Shown: positions 7,865-17,082 of the stretch, one piece after another
How positions within the stretch are numbered: position 1 is the first letter of the stretch
How the letters are laid out: each line of letters opens with the position of its first letter
Assembly: GCA_028287235.1 (NCBI GenBank)
Contig: JAQBQB010000005.1
Coordinates: 1 to 64,000, forward strand
From: Gemmatimonadota bacterium
Lineage (GTDB): Bacteria; Gemmatimonadota; Gemmatimonadetes; Gemmatimonadales; Gemmatimonadaceae
DNA: 64,000 nt
Direction of reading: 5' to 3'
Notes under the pieces: model-generated
Told to the model about the DNA's origin: nothing
Databases searched by the model: none
The model's input: only the letters and a program-made list of their open reading frames with translations
Program-made: the position numbers and the translations under genes

Positions 7865-8704
7865 ATGGCCAAACGCACTCAGAAATCCCCGCCCGCAAAA
7901 TCCGGCAACGTCGTCGCGCAAGCGCGCACCGGCGGCGCCAAGAAGAAACCCTCGCAGCCCAAAGGCCGCTGGCTGTGGGAGAACTTCAAGTCGCTCGCCG
8001 GCGCGGTACTCATCTACCTGTTCGTGAAGACGCTGTTCGTCGAGGCGTTTCGCATTCCGTCGGGGAGCATGATTCCCACGCTGCTCGTCGGCGACTGGCT
8101 GTTCGTGAACAAGCTCGCCTATGGGCCCACGATTCCGTTCACCAACACGCACCTGCCGGGCTACACGAGCCCAAAGCACCAGGACGTGGTCGTGTTCGAG
8201 TCGCCGTACCAGGCGGACAACGCGCCGGACTTCACGCCCACGCTCGTGAAGCGGCTCATCGGTATGCCGGGCGACACGCTCTACATGCGCGACGGCGTAC
8301 TCTATCTGAACGGCCTCGCCCAGCATCAGGGGTTCGCGGCGAACAACCCGAAACGCGATCCGAACTCCATCGACCCCGACTTCGATTGGCAGCACAAGAT
8401 CGAGATCAAGGGCTCGCGCTTCGGCGCGCCCCCGGCGCAGCCCACGCACGACAACTGGGGACCGCTGCTCATCCCCGCCGATCACTATTTCATGATGGGC
8501 GACAACCGGTACTGCTCGAAAGACAGCCGCTACTGGGGCGTGGTGCCCAAGGCGAACGTTCGCGGAACGCCGCTCTTCGTGTACTACTCCTACGTTCCCG
8601 GTCCGTCGCCGAGCGACGACGAATGCAGCGGGCAGATCAGCGACCGGCCGTTGGCGCCGCTCACCGACATTCGCTGGACGAGGATCGGCCACCCGATCCG
8701 GTAA
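7865..8704 (+). CDS. lepB: Signal peptidase I
   Basis: Cleaves signal peptides of Sec and Tat substrates at the outer face of the inner membrane. 279 residues. A basic cytoplasmic tail of about 40 residues precedes one membrane helix (LAGAVLIYLFVKTLFV). Catalytic Ser68 is in FRIPSGSMIPTL and Lys129 in VKRLIGMPGD; the late MGDNRYCSKDSRYWG box is present. I use ATG 7865 because the earlier in-frame ATG at 7847 lies inside the REP-like repeat. The next gene encodes a Tat signal-peptide protein. Confidence 0.95.
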   Translation: MAKRTQKSPPAKSGNVVAQARTGGAKKKPSQPKGRWLWENFKSLAGAVLIYLFVKTLFVEAFRIPSGSMIPTLLVGDWLFVNKLAYGPTIPFTNTHLPGYTSPKHQDVVVFESPYQADNAPDFTPTLVKRLIGMPGDTLYMRDGVLYLNGLAQHQGFAANNPKRDPNSIDPDFDWQHKIEIKGSRFGAPPAQPTHDNWGPLLIPADHYFMMGDNRYCSKDSRYWGVVPKANVRGTPLFVYYSYVPGPSPSDDECSGQISDRPLAPLTDIRWTRIGHPIR

Positions 8705-8769
8705 GTCCGAGGCGCGCGCCTCGTCCCGGCGCTCTGGCGCCGCGTACGAGGCTGCGCCATCCTGAGGGC

Positions 8770-9363
8770 ATGCCCACCCTCACTCGCCGTACGTTCCTCG
8801 CTTCGCTGGCCGCTTCCGTCCCATTGGCGGTCATCGTGCGACAGGCTCACGCTGCCGCCGTCGTTCATCTTCAGGCCGACCCCGCCACGCTCGACGCGCT
8901 CGGCGACGCGGTGCTCCCGTCTTCACTCGGCAGAGCCGGCATCGCCGCCGCGGTGGCGGCCTTTCGCGATTGGGGCGCCGGCTATCGCGAACGTGCCGAG
9001 CTCAATCACGGCTACGGAACGTCGCGGCTGCGGTTCACAGGAGCCACGCCCATGACGCGCTGGGCCACGCAGCTCGACGCCCTCGACGCCGATGCGAAGA
9101 CCAAACACCAGCGCCGCTTCCGCGAGCTGAGCGTCGCGCAGCGGCAGGCCGTCGTGCGGTCAGCGCTGCAGGGCGAGCGGCTCGACCGCATCCCGGGCAT
9201 AGCCGACGCGAATCACGTCGCGGTCGCGCTCCTCGCGCACTTCTACGACAGCTCGGCGGCGAACGACCTGTGCTATGAGGCGAAGATCGGAAAGGCGACC
9301 TGCCGCCCGCTGTCCGAGTCGCGGCGCAAGCCGCTGCCCGTGGTCCGGGTGAGCGAACGATGA
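8770..9363 (+). CDS. Tat-exported small subunit of a GMC dehydrogenase (gluconate 2-dehydrogenase subunit 3 family)
   Basis: 197 residues. The N terminus LTRRTFLASLAASVPLAVIV is a twin-arginine signal peptide. The rest resembles the gamma subunit of FAD-dependent glucose/gluconate dehydrogenases, which carries the Tat signal and escorts the FAD subunit across the membrane (IPGIADANHVAVALLAHFYDS and LCYEAKIGKATCRPL are the recognisable parts). Its stop overlaps the start of the FAD subunit gene by 4 bp, supporting a complex. No cytochrome c subunit follows. Confidence 0.82.
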   Translation: MPTLTRRTFLASLAASVPLAVIVRQAHAAAVVHLQADPATLDALGDAVLPSSLGRAGIAAAVAAFRDWGAGYRERAELNHGYGTSRLRFTGATPMTRWATQLDALDADAKTKHQRRFRELSVAQRQAVVRSALQGERLDRIPGIADANHVAVALLAHFYDSSAANDLCYEAKIGKATCRPLSESRRKPLPVVRVSER

Positions 9364-10943
9364 GGCGCGCCGCGATCGAGAGCGACGTCTGCATCGTCGG
9401 CTCCGGCATCTCCGCGGCGATGGTGGCCGACCGGTTGGCGCGCACGACGCAGGCGAAGATCGTCGTGATCGAAGTGGGGGACGAGACCGTTCCACTCCCG
9501 CAACGCGCCGCGGCGCGCGAGCGGTTCCTGCGCTACGGCGAAAATCCCTGGGGGCGCGATCATCTCGAGGGCTATGAAGTCGAGGGGCCGCTCCAATCGC
9601 GATCGATGCAGGTGGGCGGTCTGGCGATGCACTGGGGCGGCGTCACGCCGCGCTTCTCGCCGGAGGATTTTCGCCAGCACAGCATGTTCGGCGTCGGCAC
9701 CGACTGGCCGATCTCGTACGACGAGCTCGATCCGTTCTATCAGGAGGCGGAAGAGATCATGGGTGTGGCGGGCGAGCAGGGACCTCCCGATCTCGACCCG
9801 CGCAAGAAGCCGTTCCCCATGCCGCCGCTGCCGCTGACGTACAATCTCGAGCTGCTGAAGGGGTGGGCGGCGAAGGCGGGGATCGCGACGTGGAGTCAGC
9901 CGTCGGCGAAGAATTCGGTGGCGTACAGAGGGCGCGCGCAGTGTTGCCGCAACGACACGTGCACGCCCGTGTGCCCGGTGGGCGCGAAGTATTCGCCCGA
10001 CTTCACGTGGACGCCGCTGCGAAAGGCGAACAAGATCCGGCTCGTGCCGCGCACGCTCGTGCGCCGTCTCGTGCTCGATCCGAAGACGAAGCGAATCTCA
10101 CATGCCGTGGCGGTGGACCGCGACCATCCGAACCAGCCGGTGGAGATCCACGCCAAGCTGTTCGTCATCGCTGCCGGCTACACCTGGAGCCCGCACCTCC
10201 TCCTGTTGTCCGACGTCGCCAACAGCTCGGGATTGGTCGGCAAATATCTCACGGGGCACCGCAACGTGCAGGGCTACGTCGACCTGCCCATGCGTCTCTA
10301 TCCCGGCATCAACGAGCAGCACAGCCTGGTGACGAAGCAGTTCATGCGGCGCGCGCCGGGCACGCCGTACATTCGCCACGATCTCCGCATCTGGGAGTCG
10401 TCGGCCGGCAAAGCGCCGCGGCTCGTCGACGACACGGGCGCGCTCATGTTGGGCGACGCGATCCTCGACGACTGGCGCGCGCGCACGAAGACGGGTTCGG
10501 CGCGTGTGCGCTCCTACTACGACGTGATTCCCGACCGGTCGAGCGAGCTGACGCTCGACACCACGCGCAAGAACGAGTGGGGCGATCCGCTTCCCAAGCT
10601 CGCCTTCCGCGACGCGCCGGAGTCGGTGGAGATGCGCGCGCAGACCGAGGACTCGATCAAGACCCTGTTCGGCGAGATGGCTCGCGCCGGCAATGGGAAG
10701 CTGCTGCGCACGTCGGTCGACAACTTTCAGGATCACCCCGCCGGCGGCTGCCGCATGGGAAGCGACGGCGCCACGAGCGTGGTCGATTCGTGGGGACGGA
10801 CGCACGATCATGAAAACATGTTCGTCGTCGGCGCGCCGACCAGCGTGAGCGGAAGCTGCGCCAATGCGACGTTGACGTTCTGCGCGCTCGCGTTGCGCGC
10901 GGCACACGAGATGGAGCGCGGGCTGGCGCGGAGGACATCATGA
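9360..10943 (+). CDS. GMC-family FAD dehydrogenase, catalytic subunit, with a predicted 3Fe-4S site
   Basis: 527 residues, no signal peptide, consistent with Tat hitch-hiking on the preceding subunit. The FAD-binding Rossmann motif is CIVGSGISAAMVAD near the N terminus. The C-terminal GMC region has His459 in FQDHPAGGCRMG and a conserved Asn in SGSCANATLT. Cys195, Cys196 and Cys201 (CC-x4-C) have the spacing of the 3Fe-4S ligands of bacterial FAD-glucose dehydrogenase alpha subunits. Substrate is probably a sugar or sugar acid. The usual electron acceptor, a multihaem cytochrome c beta subunit, is missing from this cluster. Confidence 0.88.
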   Translation: MRRAAIESDVCIVGSGISAAMVADRLARTTQAKIVVIEVGDETVPLPQRAAARERFLRYGENPWGRDHLEGYEVEGPLQSRSMQVGGLAMHWGGVTPRFSPEDFRQHSMFGVGTDWPISYDELDPFYQEAEEIMGVAGEQGPPDLDPRKKPFPMPPLPLTYNLELLKGWAAKAGIATWSQPSAKNSVAYRGRAQCCRNDTCTPVCPVGAKYSPDFTWTPLRKANKIRLVPRTLVRRLVLDPKTKRISHAVAVDRDHPNQPVEIHAKLFVIAAGYTWSPHLLLLSDVANSSGLVGKYLTGHRNVQGYVDLPMRLYPGINEQHSLVTKQFMRRAPGTPYIRHDLRIWESSAGKAPRLVDDTGALMLGDAILDDWRARTKTGSARVRSYYDVIPDRSSELTLDTTRKNEWGDPLPKLAFRDAPESVEMRAQTEDSIKTLFGEMARAGNGKLLRTSVDNFQDHPAGGCRMGSDGATSVVDSWGRTHDHENMFVVGAPTSVSGSCANATLTFCALALRAAHEMERGLARRTS

Positions 10944-12868
10944 CACGGGCACGTCGATACGTCGCGGTGGCGTCGCTCGCACTCGCTGCGTCGCGTGCTG
11001 CCCACGCCCAGGCCGGCAACGACTGGCCCGCCTACGCCGGCGACCTCGGCGCCACGAAGTACTCCACGCTCGCCGACGTCAATCGCACGAACGTGTCGAC
11101 GCTGGCGCGCGCCTGGGAATGGGCGACGGGCGAAACGCCGAATGCGGCGAATCGAACGCGCCCGGGAAACTTTCAGGCGACGCCGCTCATGATCGGCGAC
11201 ACGCTGTATCTGAGCACGTCGTACAATCGCGTGGTGGCGCTCGACGCGAACAGCGGCCGCGAGCTGTGGGCGTACGATCCCAAGGCGTACGTCATCGGCC
11301 AACCGCCCAACGGCACCGGCTTCGTGCACCGTGGCGTCGCGACGTGGAGCGACGGCACGCAGCGGCGCATCTTCATGAACAGCCGCTGGAATCTCATCGC
11401 GCTCGACGCGGCGACCGGTCGGCCCATTCGTTCGTTCGGCGACACCGGCGTCGTGGACCTGACGCGCGCGCTGGGGCGCAACGGCAAAGCGGTGAACAAG
11501 CTGCATTACACGCAGACGTCGCCGCCCGTGGTGTGGAGCAATCTCGTGATCGTGGGCAACGGCGTCGCCGACAAGCTCGTGTACCCGAACGATCCCCCGG
11601 GCGACGTGCAGGCGTTCGACGTGAAGACGGGACGGCGCGTGTGGAGCTACAGTCCGGTGCCGCTCGACAAGCGGGACGACGGCGCGAGCACCTGGGCCAA
11701 CGACTCATGGCGCACGATGGGCCACACGAACGTGTGGGCGCCGTTCAGCGTCGACGAGCGGCGCGGGCTGGTCTATCTCCCGGTGAGCACGCCGAGCAAC
11801 GACTGGTATGGCGGCGCGCGGAAGGGAAACGACCTGTATGCGGAATCGATCGTCTGTCTCGACGCGAAGAGCGGCAAGCGGGTGTGGTACTTCCAGACGG
11901 TGCACCACGGCTTGTGGGACTACGACATCCCCGCGGCGCCGGTGCTGGCCACGGTGCGTGTCGACGGCCGGCCGCGCGACATCGTCGCCGTGCCGACGAA
12001 GATGGGGTTTCTGTTCGTCTTCGACCGGCAGAACGGCGCGCCGATCTGGCCGATCGAAGAGCGCTCGGTGCCGGCGAGTGACGTGCCCGGTGAGGCCGCG
12101 GCGCAGTCGCAGCCGGTGCCGACGAGGCCCAAGCCGTTCGCCAAGCAGGGATTCGGCTTCAACGACCTGATCGACTTCACGCCCGACATTCGCGCGCGCG
12201 CGCTCGACGCGATCAAGGAGTACCGCGTCGGGCCGCTCTTCACGCCTCCGTCGACGGACGGCACGATCGTGATGCCGGGCGCCATCGGCGGCGCGGGCTG
12301 GGGCGGCGGCGCGCTCGATCCCGCGTCGGGCACGATCTACATCAAGACCACGAACCAGCCGGCGTTGTACCGGATCGTCCAGCCGTCGCGCAGCGACACG
12401 CTTGACGCCGACTACACCGTCGATCTCGCCGGCCAGAGTCTTCGCGTCACGATCCCTTCCACCGACAGCACCCAGCGCGCGACGTCGCTGCCGATCAACA
12501 AGCCGCCGTACGGCACGCTGGTGGCGATCGACCTGAACACCGGCGACGAGCGGTGGACCGTGACGCTGGGCGACACGCCGGGAATTCGTAACAATCCGTT
12601 ACTAAAAGATCTCAAATTGCCGCCCGTCGGCGTGGCCGGAGCGCCCGGACCGATCGTCACCGCCGGAGGGCTGATCTTCGTGACCGGCGGCGGATCGACG
12701 CTCTACGCGATCGACACCCGGAACGGCGCGGTCCTCTGGTCCTCCGACCTCGGCCAGTCGGCGTACGCGGTGCCGATGACCTACCGAACGAAGGCGGGCA
12801 AGCAGTTCGTCGTGATCGCGACCGGGGCGGCGAACGGAGCGAAGTTGGTCGCGTTTGCGTTGCCGTAG
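10940..12868 (+). CDS. PQQ-dependent dehydrogenase (quinoprotein, glucose/alcohol type)
   Basis: 642 residues. A cleavable signal peptide ends near AAHAQA, then WPAYAGDLGATKYSTL opens an eight-bladed quinoprotein propeller. Conserved blade motifs include FQATPLMIGDTLYLST, DLYAESIVCLDAKSGKRVWYFQ, HHGLWDYDIPAAPVL and IGGAGWGGGALDPASGTIY. There is no C-terminal haem c domain and no N-terminal membrane helices, so it is a soluble periplasmic form. Its ATG overlaps the GMC gene by 4 bp. Two different sugar/alcohol-oxidising enzymes are thus expressed from one transcript. Confidence 0.92.
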   Translation: MTRARRYVAVASLALAASRAAHAQAGNDWPAYAGDLGATKYSTLADVNRTNVSTLARAWEWATGETPNAANRTRPGNFQATPLMIGDTLYLSTSYNRVVALDANSGRELWAYDPKAYVIGQPPNGTGFVHRGVATWSDGTQRRIFMNSRWNLIALDAATGRPIRSFGDTGVVDLTRALGRNGKAVNKLHYTQTSPPVVWSNLVIVGNGVADKLVYPNDPPGDVQAFDVKTGRRVWSYSPVPLDKRDDGASTWANDSWRTMGHTNVWAPFSVDERRGLVYLPVSTPSNDWYGGARKGNDLYAESIVCLDAKSGKRVWYFQTVHHGLWDYDIPAAPVLATVRVDGRPRDIVAVPTKMGFLFVFDRQNGAPIWPIEERSVPASDVPGEAAAQSQPVPTRPKPFAKQGFGFNDLIDFTPDIRARALDAIKEYRVGPLFTPPSTDGTIVMPGAIGGAGWGGGALDPASGTIYIKTTNQPALYRIVQPSRSDTLDADYTVDLAGQSLRVTIPSTDSTQRATSLPINKPPYGTLVAIDLNTGDERWTVTLGDTPGIRNNPLLKDLKLPPVGVAGAPGPIVTAGGLIFVTGGGSTLYAIDTRNGAVLWSSDLGQSAYAVPMTYRTKAGKQFVVIATGAANGAKLVAFALP

Positions 12869-12903
12869 CTCGCTGCGCTCGCGTTTCACCGCTTCGCTGT
12901 AAC

Positions 12904-14043
12904 TTGGTGGCGTCGTTACAGCAGCCGCCGGTCCAACAGCAAGCCCAGCGAGCAGTGTCCCTCATCTTCCCGTTCGATCCCGATATTCGCCGCGCGTCGA
13001 CAGTCCCGGCGAGACTCTACACCGACCCCGTCTACCTCGAGCTCGAGCGCGAGCGGATCTTCGCGCACACCTGGCAGCTCGTCGGCCGCACGGAGCAGGT
13101 CTCGGAGAGCGGGATGTTCTTCACCGCGCAGGTGGGCAACGACTCGATCGTCGTGCTGCGCGACCGCGACACGTTGCGCTCGTTCTACAACGTCTGCCTG
13201 CATCGCGCCGGTCCCGTGGCGTACGGGTGCGGCAAGCGGCAGACGCTGCAATGCAAGTATCACGGGTGGACGTACAACCTGAACGGCGAGCTGCTGCGCG
13301 CGCCGGAGATGGAAGGCGTGGAGCGCTTCACGCCCGAGGACATGCGTCTGCGCCCAGTGGCGGTCGCGAGCTGGGGGCCGTTGATCTTCGTGAATCTCGA
13401 CGGCAAGGCTCCGCCGCTCGAGGAGATGCTGGGCACCATCCCGGGCCGCGTCGCGCACTTCGGGTGCGAGTCCATGCGCTACGTCATGCGCAAGGAGTAC
13501 GAGCTCGCGTGCAACTGGAAAGTCTACGTCGACAACTATCTCGAGGGGTACCACATTCCCGTGGTGCATCCGTCGTTGCACAAGGAGATCGACTACGACA
13601 GCTATCGCGTCGAGCCGCACCGCTATTCGTCGATCCAGCACGCGCCGCTTCGTCCCATGCCGGCCGGCGGTGGAGCGGAGCGGAAGTACGATCCCGCGAA
13701 GTCCGATGCCGGCGAGGCAGTTTATGGATGGATCTTTCCGAACATCATGTTGAACATCTACATGGGGCAGATGCAGACGAACGTCATTCTCCCCGTGTCG
13801 CACGACCGCACCGTCGTCGCCTTCGAGTGGTTCGCGGCCAATCCCCCCGCCGACCCGGCCACCGACCCCGATTGGTCGCGGCTCGTGGCCTTCAGCGACG
13901 AGATCCAGGACGAGGACATCGAGATCTGCGAGACGGTGCAACGGAATCTCCGCTCACGCGTCTATGACCGAGGGCGATACTCGGCGAAGCGGGAGAACGG
14001 GGTACACCATTTTCACTCGCTACTACACGAGTTTCTGACGTGA
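12904..14043 (+). CDS. Rieske non-haem-iron oxygenase, alpha subunit
   Basis: 379 residues. The Rieske 2Fe-2S ligands are Cys98, His100, Cys117 and His120 (CLHRAG and CKYHGW). The mononuclear iron site is His217 and His222 in NYLEGYHIPVVHPSL, with Asp336 or Asp338 in IQDEDIE as the carboxylate. The overall pattern is close to choline/carnitine monooxygenase and related aromatic-ring hydroxylases; substrate not determinable. No reductase or ferredoxin gene is adjacent. The start is uncertain: TTG 12904, GTG 12907 and GTG 12955 are possible, and none has a strong ribosome site. The stop overlaps the sensor-kinase start (TGATG). Confidence 0.9.
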   Translation: MVASLQQPPVQQQAQRAVSLIFPFDPDIRRASTVPARLYTDPVYLELERERIFAHTWQLVGRTEQVSESGMFFTAQVGNDSIVVLRDRDTLRSFYNVCLHRAGPVAYGCGKRQTLQCKYHGWTYNLNGELLRAPEMEGVERFTPEDMRLRPVAVASWGPLIFVNLDGKAPPLEEMLGTIPGRVAHFGCESMRYVMRKEYELACNWKVYVDNYLEGYHIPVVHPSLHKEIDYDSYRVEPHRYSSIQHAPLRPMPAGGGAERKYDPAKSDAGEAVYGWIFPNIMLNIYMGQMQTNVILPVSHDRTVVAFEWFAANPPADPATDPDWSRLVAFSDEIQDEDIEICETVQRNLRSRVYDRGRYSAKRENGVHHFHSLLHEFLT

Positions 14044-16349
14044 TGCAACGGCTGCGCCCATACGCTTCGCACATCACGCGCTGGATCGTCGTGGCGCAGT
14101 TGGCGTGCGTCATCGTCGGTACCGGGCTGCTGCTCGAGCTCTGGGAGGACGGGCGGAGCCGCCTCATCGTCGAGCTGCTGACGATCGCCGGGTTCGCCGC
14201 GCTGGTGACGATCATCGGGTGGACGGTGCTGGTGCAGGAGCGCCGCGTCGCGCTGGAGCTCGCGCGGTCGATGGAGCAGGAGCGCGAGCACACGGCGACC
14301 CTCGAGCTGGCCGTCGTCAGCCGCACGGGCGAGCTCGAGGACGCCCAACGCGTGCTGCAGCGGATGTGGTGGCTGGGCCAACAGATCACGCTCGAGCTCA
14401 ATCCGCAGCGCGTCCTCGAGCGGTTCCTCGAGGCGGTCACCGACATCGCGCAGGCCCAGGGCGGCATCGTGGGCCTCATCGGCGACGACGGAAAGATTCG
14501 TATCGTCGTCAGCACGGGCGCCGCGGCCGGTCTGGCCGGCATGGCGATTCCCATCAGCGGCTCGGCCATGGGTCGCGTGATTCGCACCGGCACCGCATGG
14601 ACGGCGGTCGATCTCAGCGCCCACATCGACGAAGTCGACGAGCAGCTCTACGCGCGGATCAAGGACAGCATCAAGGGCGCCGCCATCGTTCCCATCGCGC
14701 GCCGCGGGGAGCGCATCGGCGCGGTGGCCATCGGCACCGCCGGCGAGCGCGTGTTCACGTCCGCGGACCTCGAGCGCATCGAGGCCATGGGCGATCTGCT
14801 GTCCGTCTCGCTCGAGAACGCGGAGCTCGTGGAAACGCTGCGGCAGGCCGAATGGCGCTTTCGCACGCTCTTCCGCGCCGCGCCCGACGCCGTGTTTACC
14901 GTGTTGCAGAGCGGCCGCATTCGCGAAGCGAACGACGCCGTGCGCGACGTCACCGGCGCCGATCCGCTGCAGGTGGTCGGTCGTCCTGTGGTAGACCTCG
15001 TCGTCGAGGCGGACCGTGAGAAGCTGCGCGCGGCGCTCGACGCGACCTTCGCGGGGACGCCGGCGCGCATCGAAGTCGCGTTCCAGCACGATGGCCGCGG
15101 CACGCCGGTGCGCCGTGTGGTCGCACTGGCCATGAGCCGGCTGCCCGAAGCAGATCCGCCGAGCGTGCTGCTGGTGGGCCGCGACATGACGAGCGAGCGC
15201 GAGATGCGCGTGCGCCTCATGGAGTCCGACCGCCTCGCCGCCGTGGGCGAGCTCGTGGCCGGCGTGGCGCACGAGGTGAACAATCCGCTGAGCAGCATCA
15301 GCGCCTTCGCCCAGCTCCTGCTGCGCGACGGCGGGCTCACGGCGGCGCAGCGCGATTCAATCGAAGTCATCAAGTCGGAGACGCTGCGCGCGAGCCAGGT
15401 GGTGAAAGACCTGCTCGCGTTCGCGCGCCGCAGCGAGCCACAGCGCGAGCCGCTCGACCTGAACGGCGTCGTGTCGCGCACGCTGCGATTGCGCGGCTAT
15501 CAGCTCACGTCGAACAAGATCAACGTCGAGACAGACCTCTCGGCCGAGCTGCCATCGGTGGTGGGCGACGCGCGCCAGCTCCAGCAGGTATGCCTCAACC
15601 TCGTCACCAACGCCATCCAGGCCATGACGACGCTCGGCGGCGGCACGCTGTTCGTGTCGACGCGCCCCGACGGACCGCACGTCGTGCTCGACATGCGCGA
15701 CACCGGCCCGGGAATTCCCGACGTGGCGAAGGTCCACATCTTCGAGCCGTTCTTCACGACGAAGGACGAGGGTGAAGGAACGGGTCTCGGGCTGAGCGTG
15801 AGCTACGGCATCATCACGGCGCACGGCGGCACGATCGAAGTCGCGCAGTCGTCGGCGGCGGGCACCACGCTCCGCGTCACGCTGCCGGCGGCGTCGGAGA
15901 TGCCGAGCAGCGAAGCGGCGCGCGACTCGGGCGGACTGGTCCTGCGGTCGCCGCTGTCGGGCATTCGCCTCCTCTTCATCGACGACGAGGCGACGCTACG
16001 CATCGGCGTCCAGGCGTTCGGCGAGCTGCGCGGCTTCACGGTGCTCACCGCCGCCGACGGCATCGAAGGGCTCGAGGTGGTGCGCACCGGATCGGTTGAC
16101 GCGATCGTCTGCGATCTGCGCATGCCGGGCATGGACGGTCCGGCGTTTCACGAACGATTGCGCCGCGAGCGGCCCGGACTTGCCGCCCGAACCGTGTTCA
16201 TCACAGGCGACGTCGTGACCACCAGCGGACGGATGGCGCCGATCAGACAACCCGTATTGACGAAGCCGTTCGCCTTCGAGAAGCTCGAGGAAACCCTCGT
16301 GGCCTTGATGCGCGGGGCCCCGGTAGCCAGCTCCGCGGGTTGGCCGTGA
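14043..16349 (+). CDS. Hybrid sensor histidine kinase (2 TM, GAF, PAS, HisKA, HATPase, receiver)
   Basis: 768 residues. Two N-terminal membrane helices (about 12-32 and 45-65) with almost no periplasmic loop, a coiled segment, a GAF domain (110-265), a PAS domain (275-390), HisKA with His410 in GVAHEVNNPLSS, HATPase with N, G1 (DTGPGIP) and G2 (EGTGLGLSVS) boxes, and a C-terminal receiver with Asp691 in IVCDLRMPGMDG. With so little extracytoplasmic sequence, sensing is probably by GAF/PAS in the cytoplasm. ATG 14043 shares one base with the oxygenase stop; GTG 14040 is an alternative. It may control the oxidation cluster (inference from position). Confidence 0.92.
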   Translation: MQRLRPYASHITRWIVVAQLACVIVGTGLLLELWEDGRSRLIVELLTIAGFAALVTIIGWTVLVQERRVALELARSMEQEREHTATLELAVVSRTGELEDAQRVLQRMWWLGQQITLELNPQRVLERFLEAVTDIAQAQGGIVGLIGDDGKIRIVVSTGAAAGLAGMAIPISGSAMGRVIRTGTAWTAVDLSAHIDEVDEQLYARIKDSIKGAAIVPIARRGERIGAVAIGTAGERVFTSADLERIEAMGDLLSVSLENAELVETLRQAEWRFRTLFRAAPDAVFTVLQSGRIREANDAVRDVTGADPLQVVGRPVVDLVVEADREKLRAALDATFAGTPARIEVAFQHDGRGTPVRRVVALAMSRLPEADPPSVLLVGRDMTSEREMRVRLMESDRLAAVGELVAGVAHEVNNPLSSISAFAQLLLRDGGLTAAQRDSIEVIKSETLRASQVVKDLLAFARRSEPQREPLDLNGVVSRTLRLRGYQLTSNKINVETDLSAELPSVVGDARQLQQVCLNLVTNAIQAMTTLGGGTLFVSTRPDGPHVVLDMRDTGPGIPDVAKVHIFEPFFTTKDEGEGTGLGLSVSYGIITAHGGTIEVAQSSAAGTTLRVTLPAASEMPSSEAARDSGGLVLRSPLSGIRLLFIDDEATLRIGVQAFGELRGFTVLTAADGIEGLEVVRTGSVDAIVCDLRMPGMDGPAFHERLRRERPGLAARTVFITGDVVTTSGRMAPIRQPVLTKPFAFEKLEETLVALMRGAPVASSAGWP

Positions 16350-16371
16350 ACCAGGGCACATCGAGAGACAC

Positions 16372-16395
16372 CCGGGCACGTTACCGGGCACGTTA
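16372..16395. repeat. 12-bp tandem duplication
   Basis: CCGGGCACGTTA occurs twice in direct succession in the 85-bp gap between the kinase and the following membrane protein. No function evident. Confidence 0.7.
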
Positions 16396-16434
16396 CCACC
16401 CTTTCGGCGATTCGTTTGTCTAACAGGGTGAGCT

Positions 16435-16944
16435 ATGCCGACCTTCTTTCCTAGACAGACGATCGAGTGGCGGCTCGAAGAGCCGAAAGCCTTTCGACGA
16501 TTCTCGTATTCCCTCGTCGAGATGGCGGTGGTGACGGGCGTGCTCGTGCGCGTCTATCGCCTGCTGATCCTCACTCACGGCTCGAACAACTGGCTGTATC
16601 TGGGCGGTACGTTCACGCTCGGATTCATCTTTCTGTTGGGGATGCTGACGGCGCATCTCGCGAACTATCCGCTGCACCAGTATCTGTGGCGCGCGCCGAT
16701 GTTCGCGATCGTGGAGGTGGCGGCGGAGATGGCCACGAGCGCGCTGCTCATCGCGCTCGGGCGGGAGCCGAACGGCACCGTGCGCGCGCATTGGGACGAC
16801 TGGATCGGCATGGGCCTCAACGCCCTGCTCGTGCGCGGCCTGGCGATCGTGCTCTGGACGTTGGTACTCGGCGTCGTCGTCTACCTCGTGCGCCGCACCA
16901 TCGTGCACGAGGATGAAGATTCAGGCGAGATGCCGGCGGCGTAA
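16435..16944 (+). CDS. Small integral membrane protein of unknown function
   Basis: 169 residues with about four membrane segments: near 25-46, 52-74, 84-104 and 122-152. A charged, probably cytoplasmic N terminus (RQTIEWRLEEPKAFRRF) and an acidic tail (VHEDEDSGEMPAA) flank them. I recognise no family signature. It lies 85 bp after the kinase gene on the same strand. The 3' side is the REP-like cluster. Confidence 0.75.
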   Translation: MPTFFPRQTIEWRLEEPKAFRRFSYSLVEMAVVTGVLVRVYRLLILTHGSNNWLYLGGTFTLGFIFLLGMLTAHLANYPLHQYLWRAPMFAIVEVAAEMATSALLIALGREPNGTVRAHWDDWIGMGLNALLVRGLAIVLWTLVLGVVVYLVRRTIVHEDEDSGEMPAA

Positions 16945-16946
16945 TT

Positions 16947-17076
16947 TGTCATCCTGAGCAAGTACTTGTCATCCTGAGCGAAGCACCTGTCATCCTGAGC
17001 GAAGCGAAGGATCGCTTTGGGGGGCGCGGCGATCCTTCGCTTCGCTCAGGATGACAATGCTTCGCTCAGGATGACA
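16947..17076. repeat. REP-like cluster: three direct and two inverted copies
   Basis: TGTCATCCTGAGC appears at 16947-16959, 16967-16979 and 16988-17000. Inverted GCTCAGGATGACA appears at 17044-17056 and 17064-17076. The inner arms GCGAAGGATCGC and GCGATCCTTCGC let the block fold into a long hairpin. It lies between two convergent genes and could end transcription from both sides. Confidence 0.9.
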
Positions 17077-17082
17077 TTGATG

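Noticed and set aside
14013-15272. Long minus-strand frame within the sensor kinase gene
   Set aside because: His/Arg/Asp-rich composition with no motifs; complete kinase domains are on the other strand.
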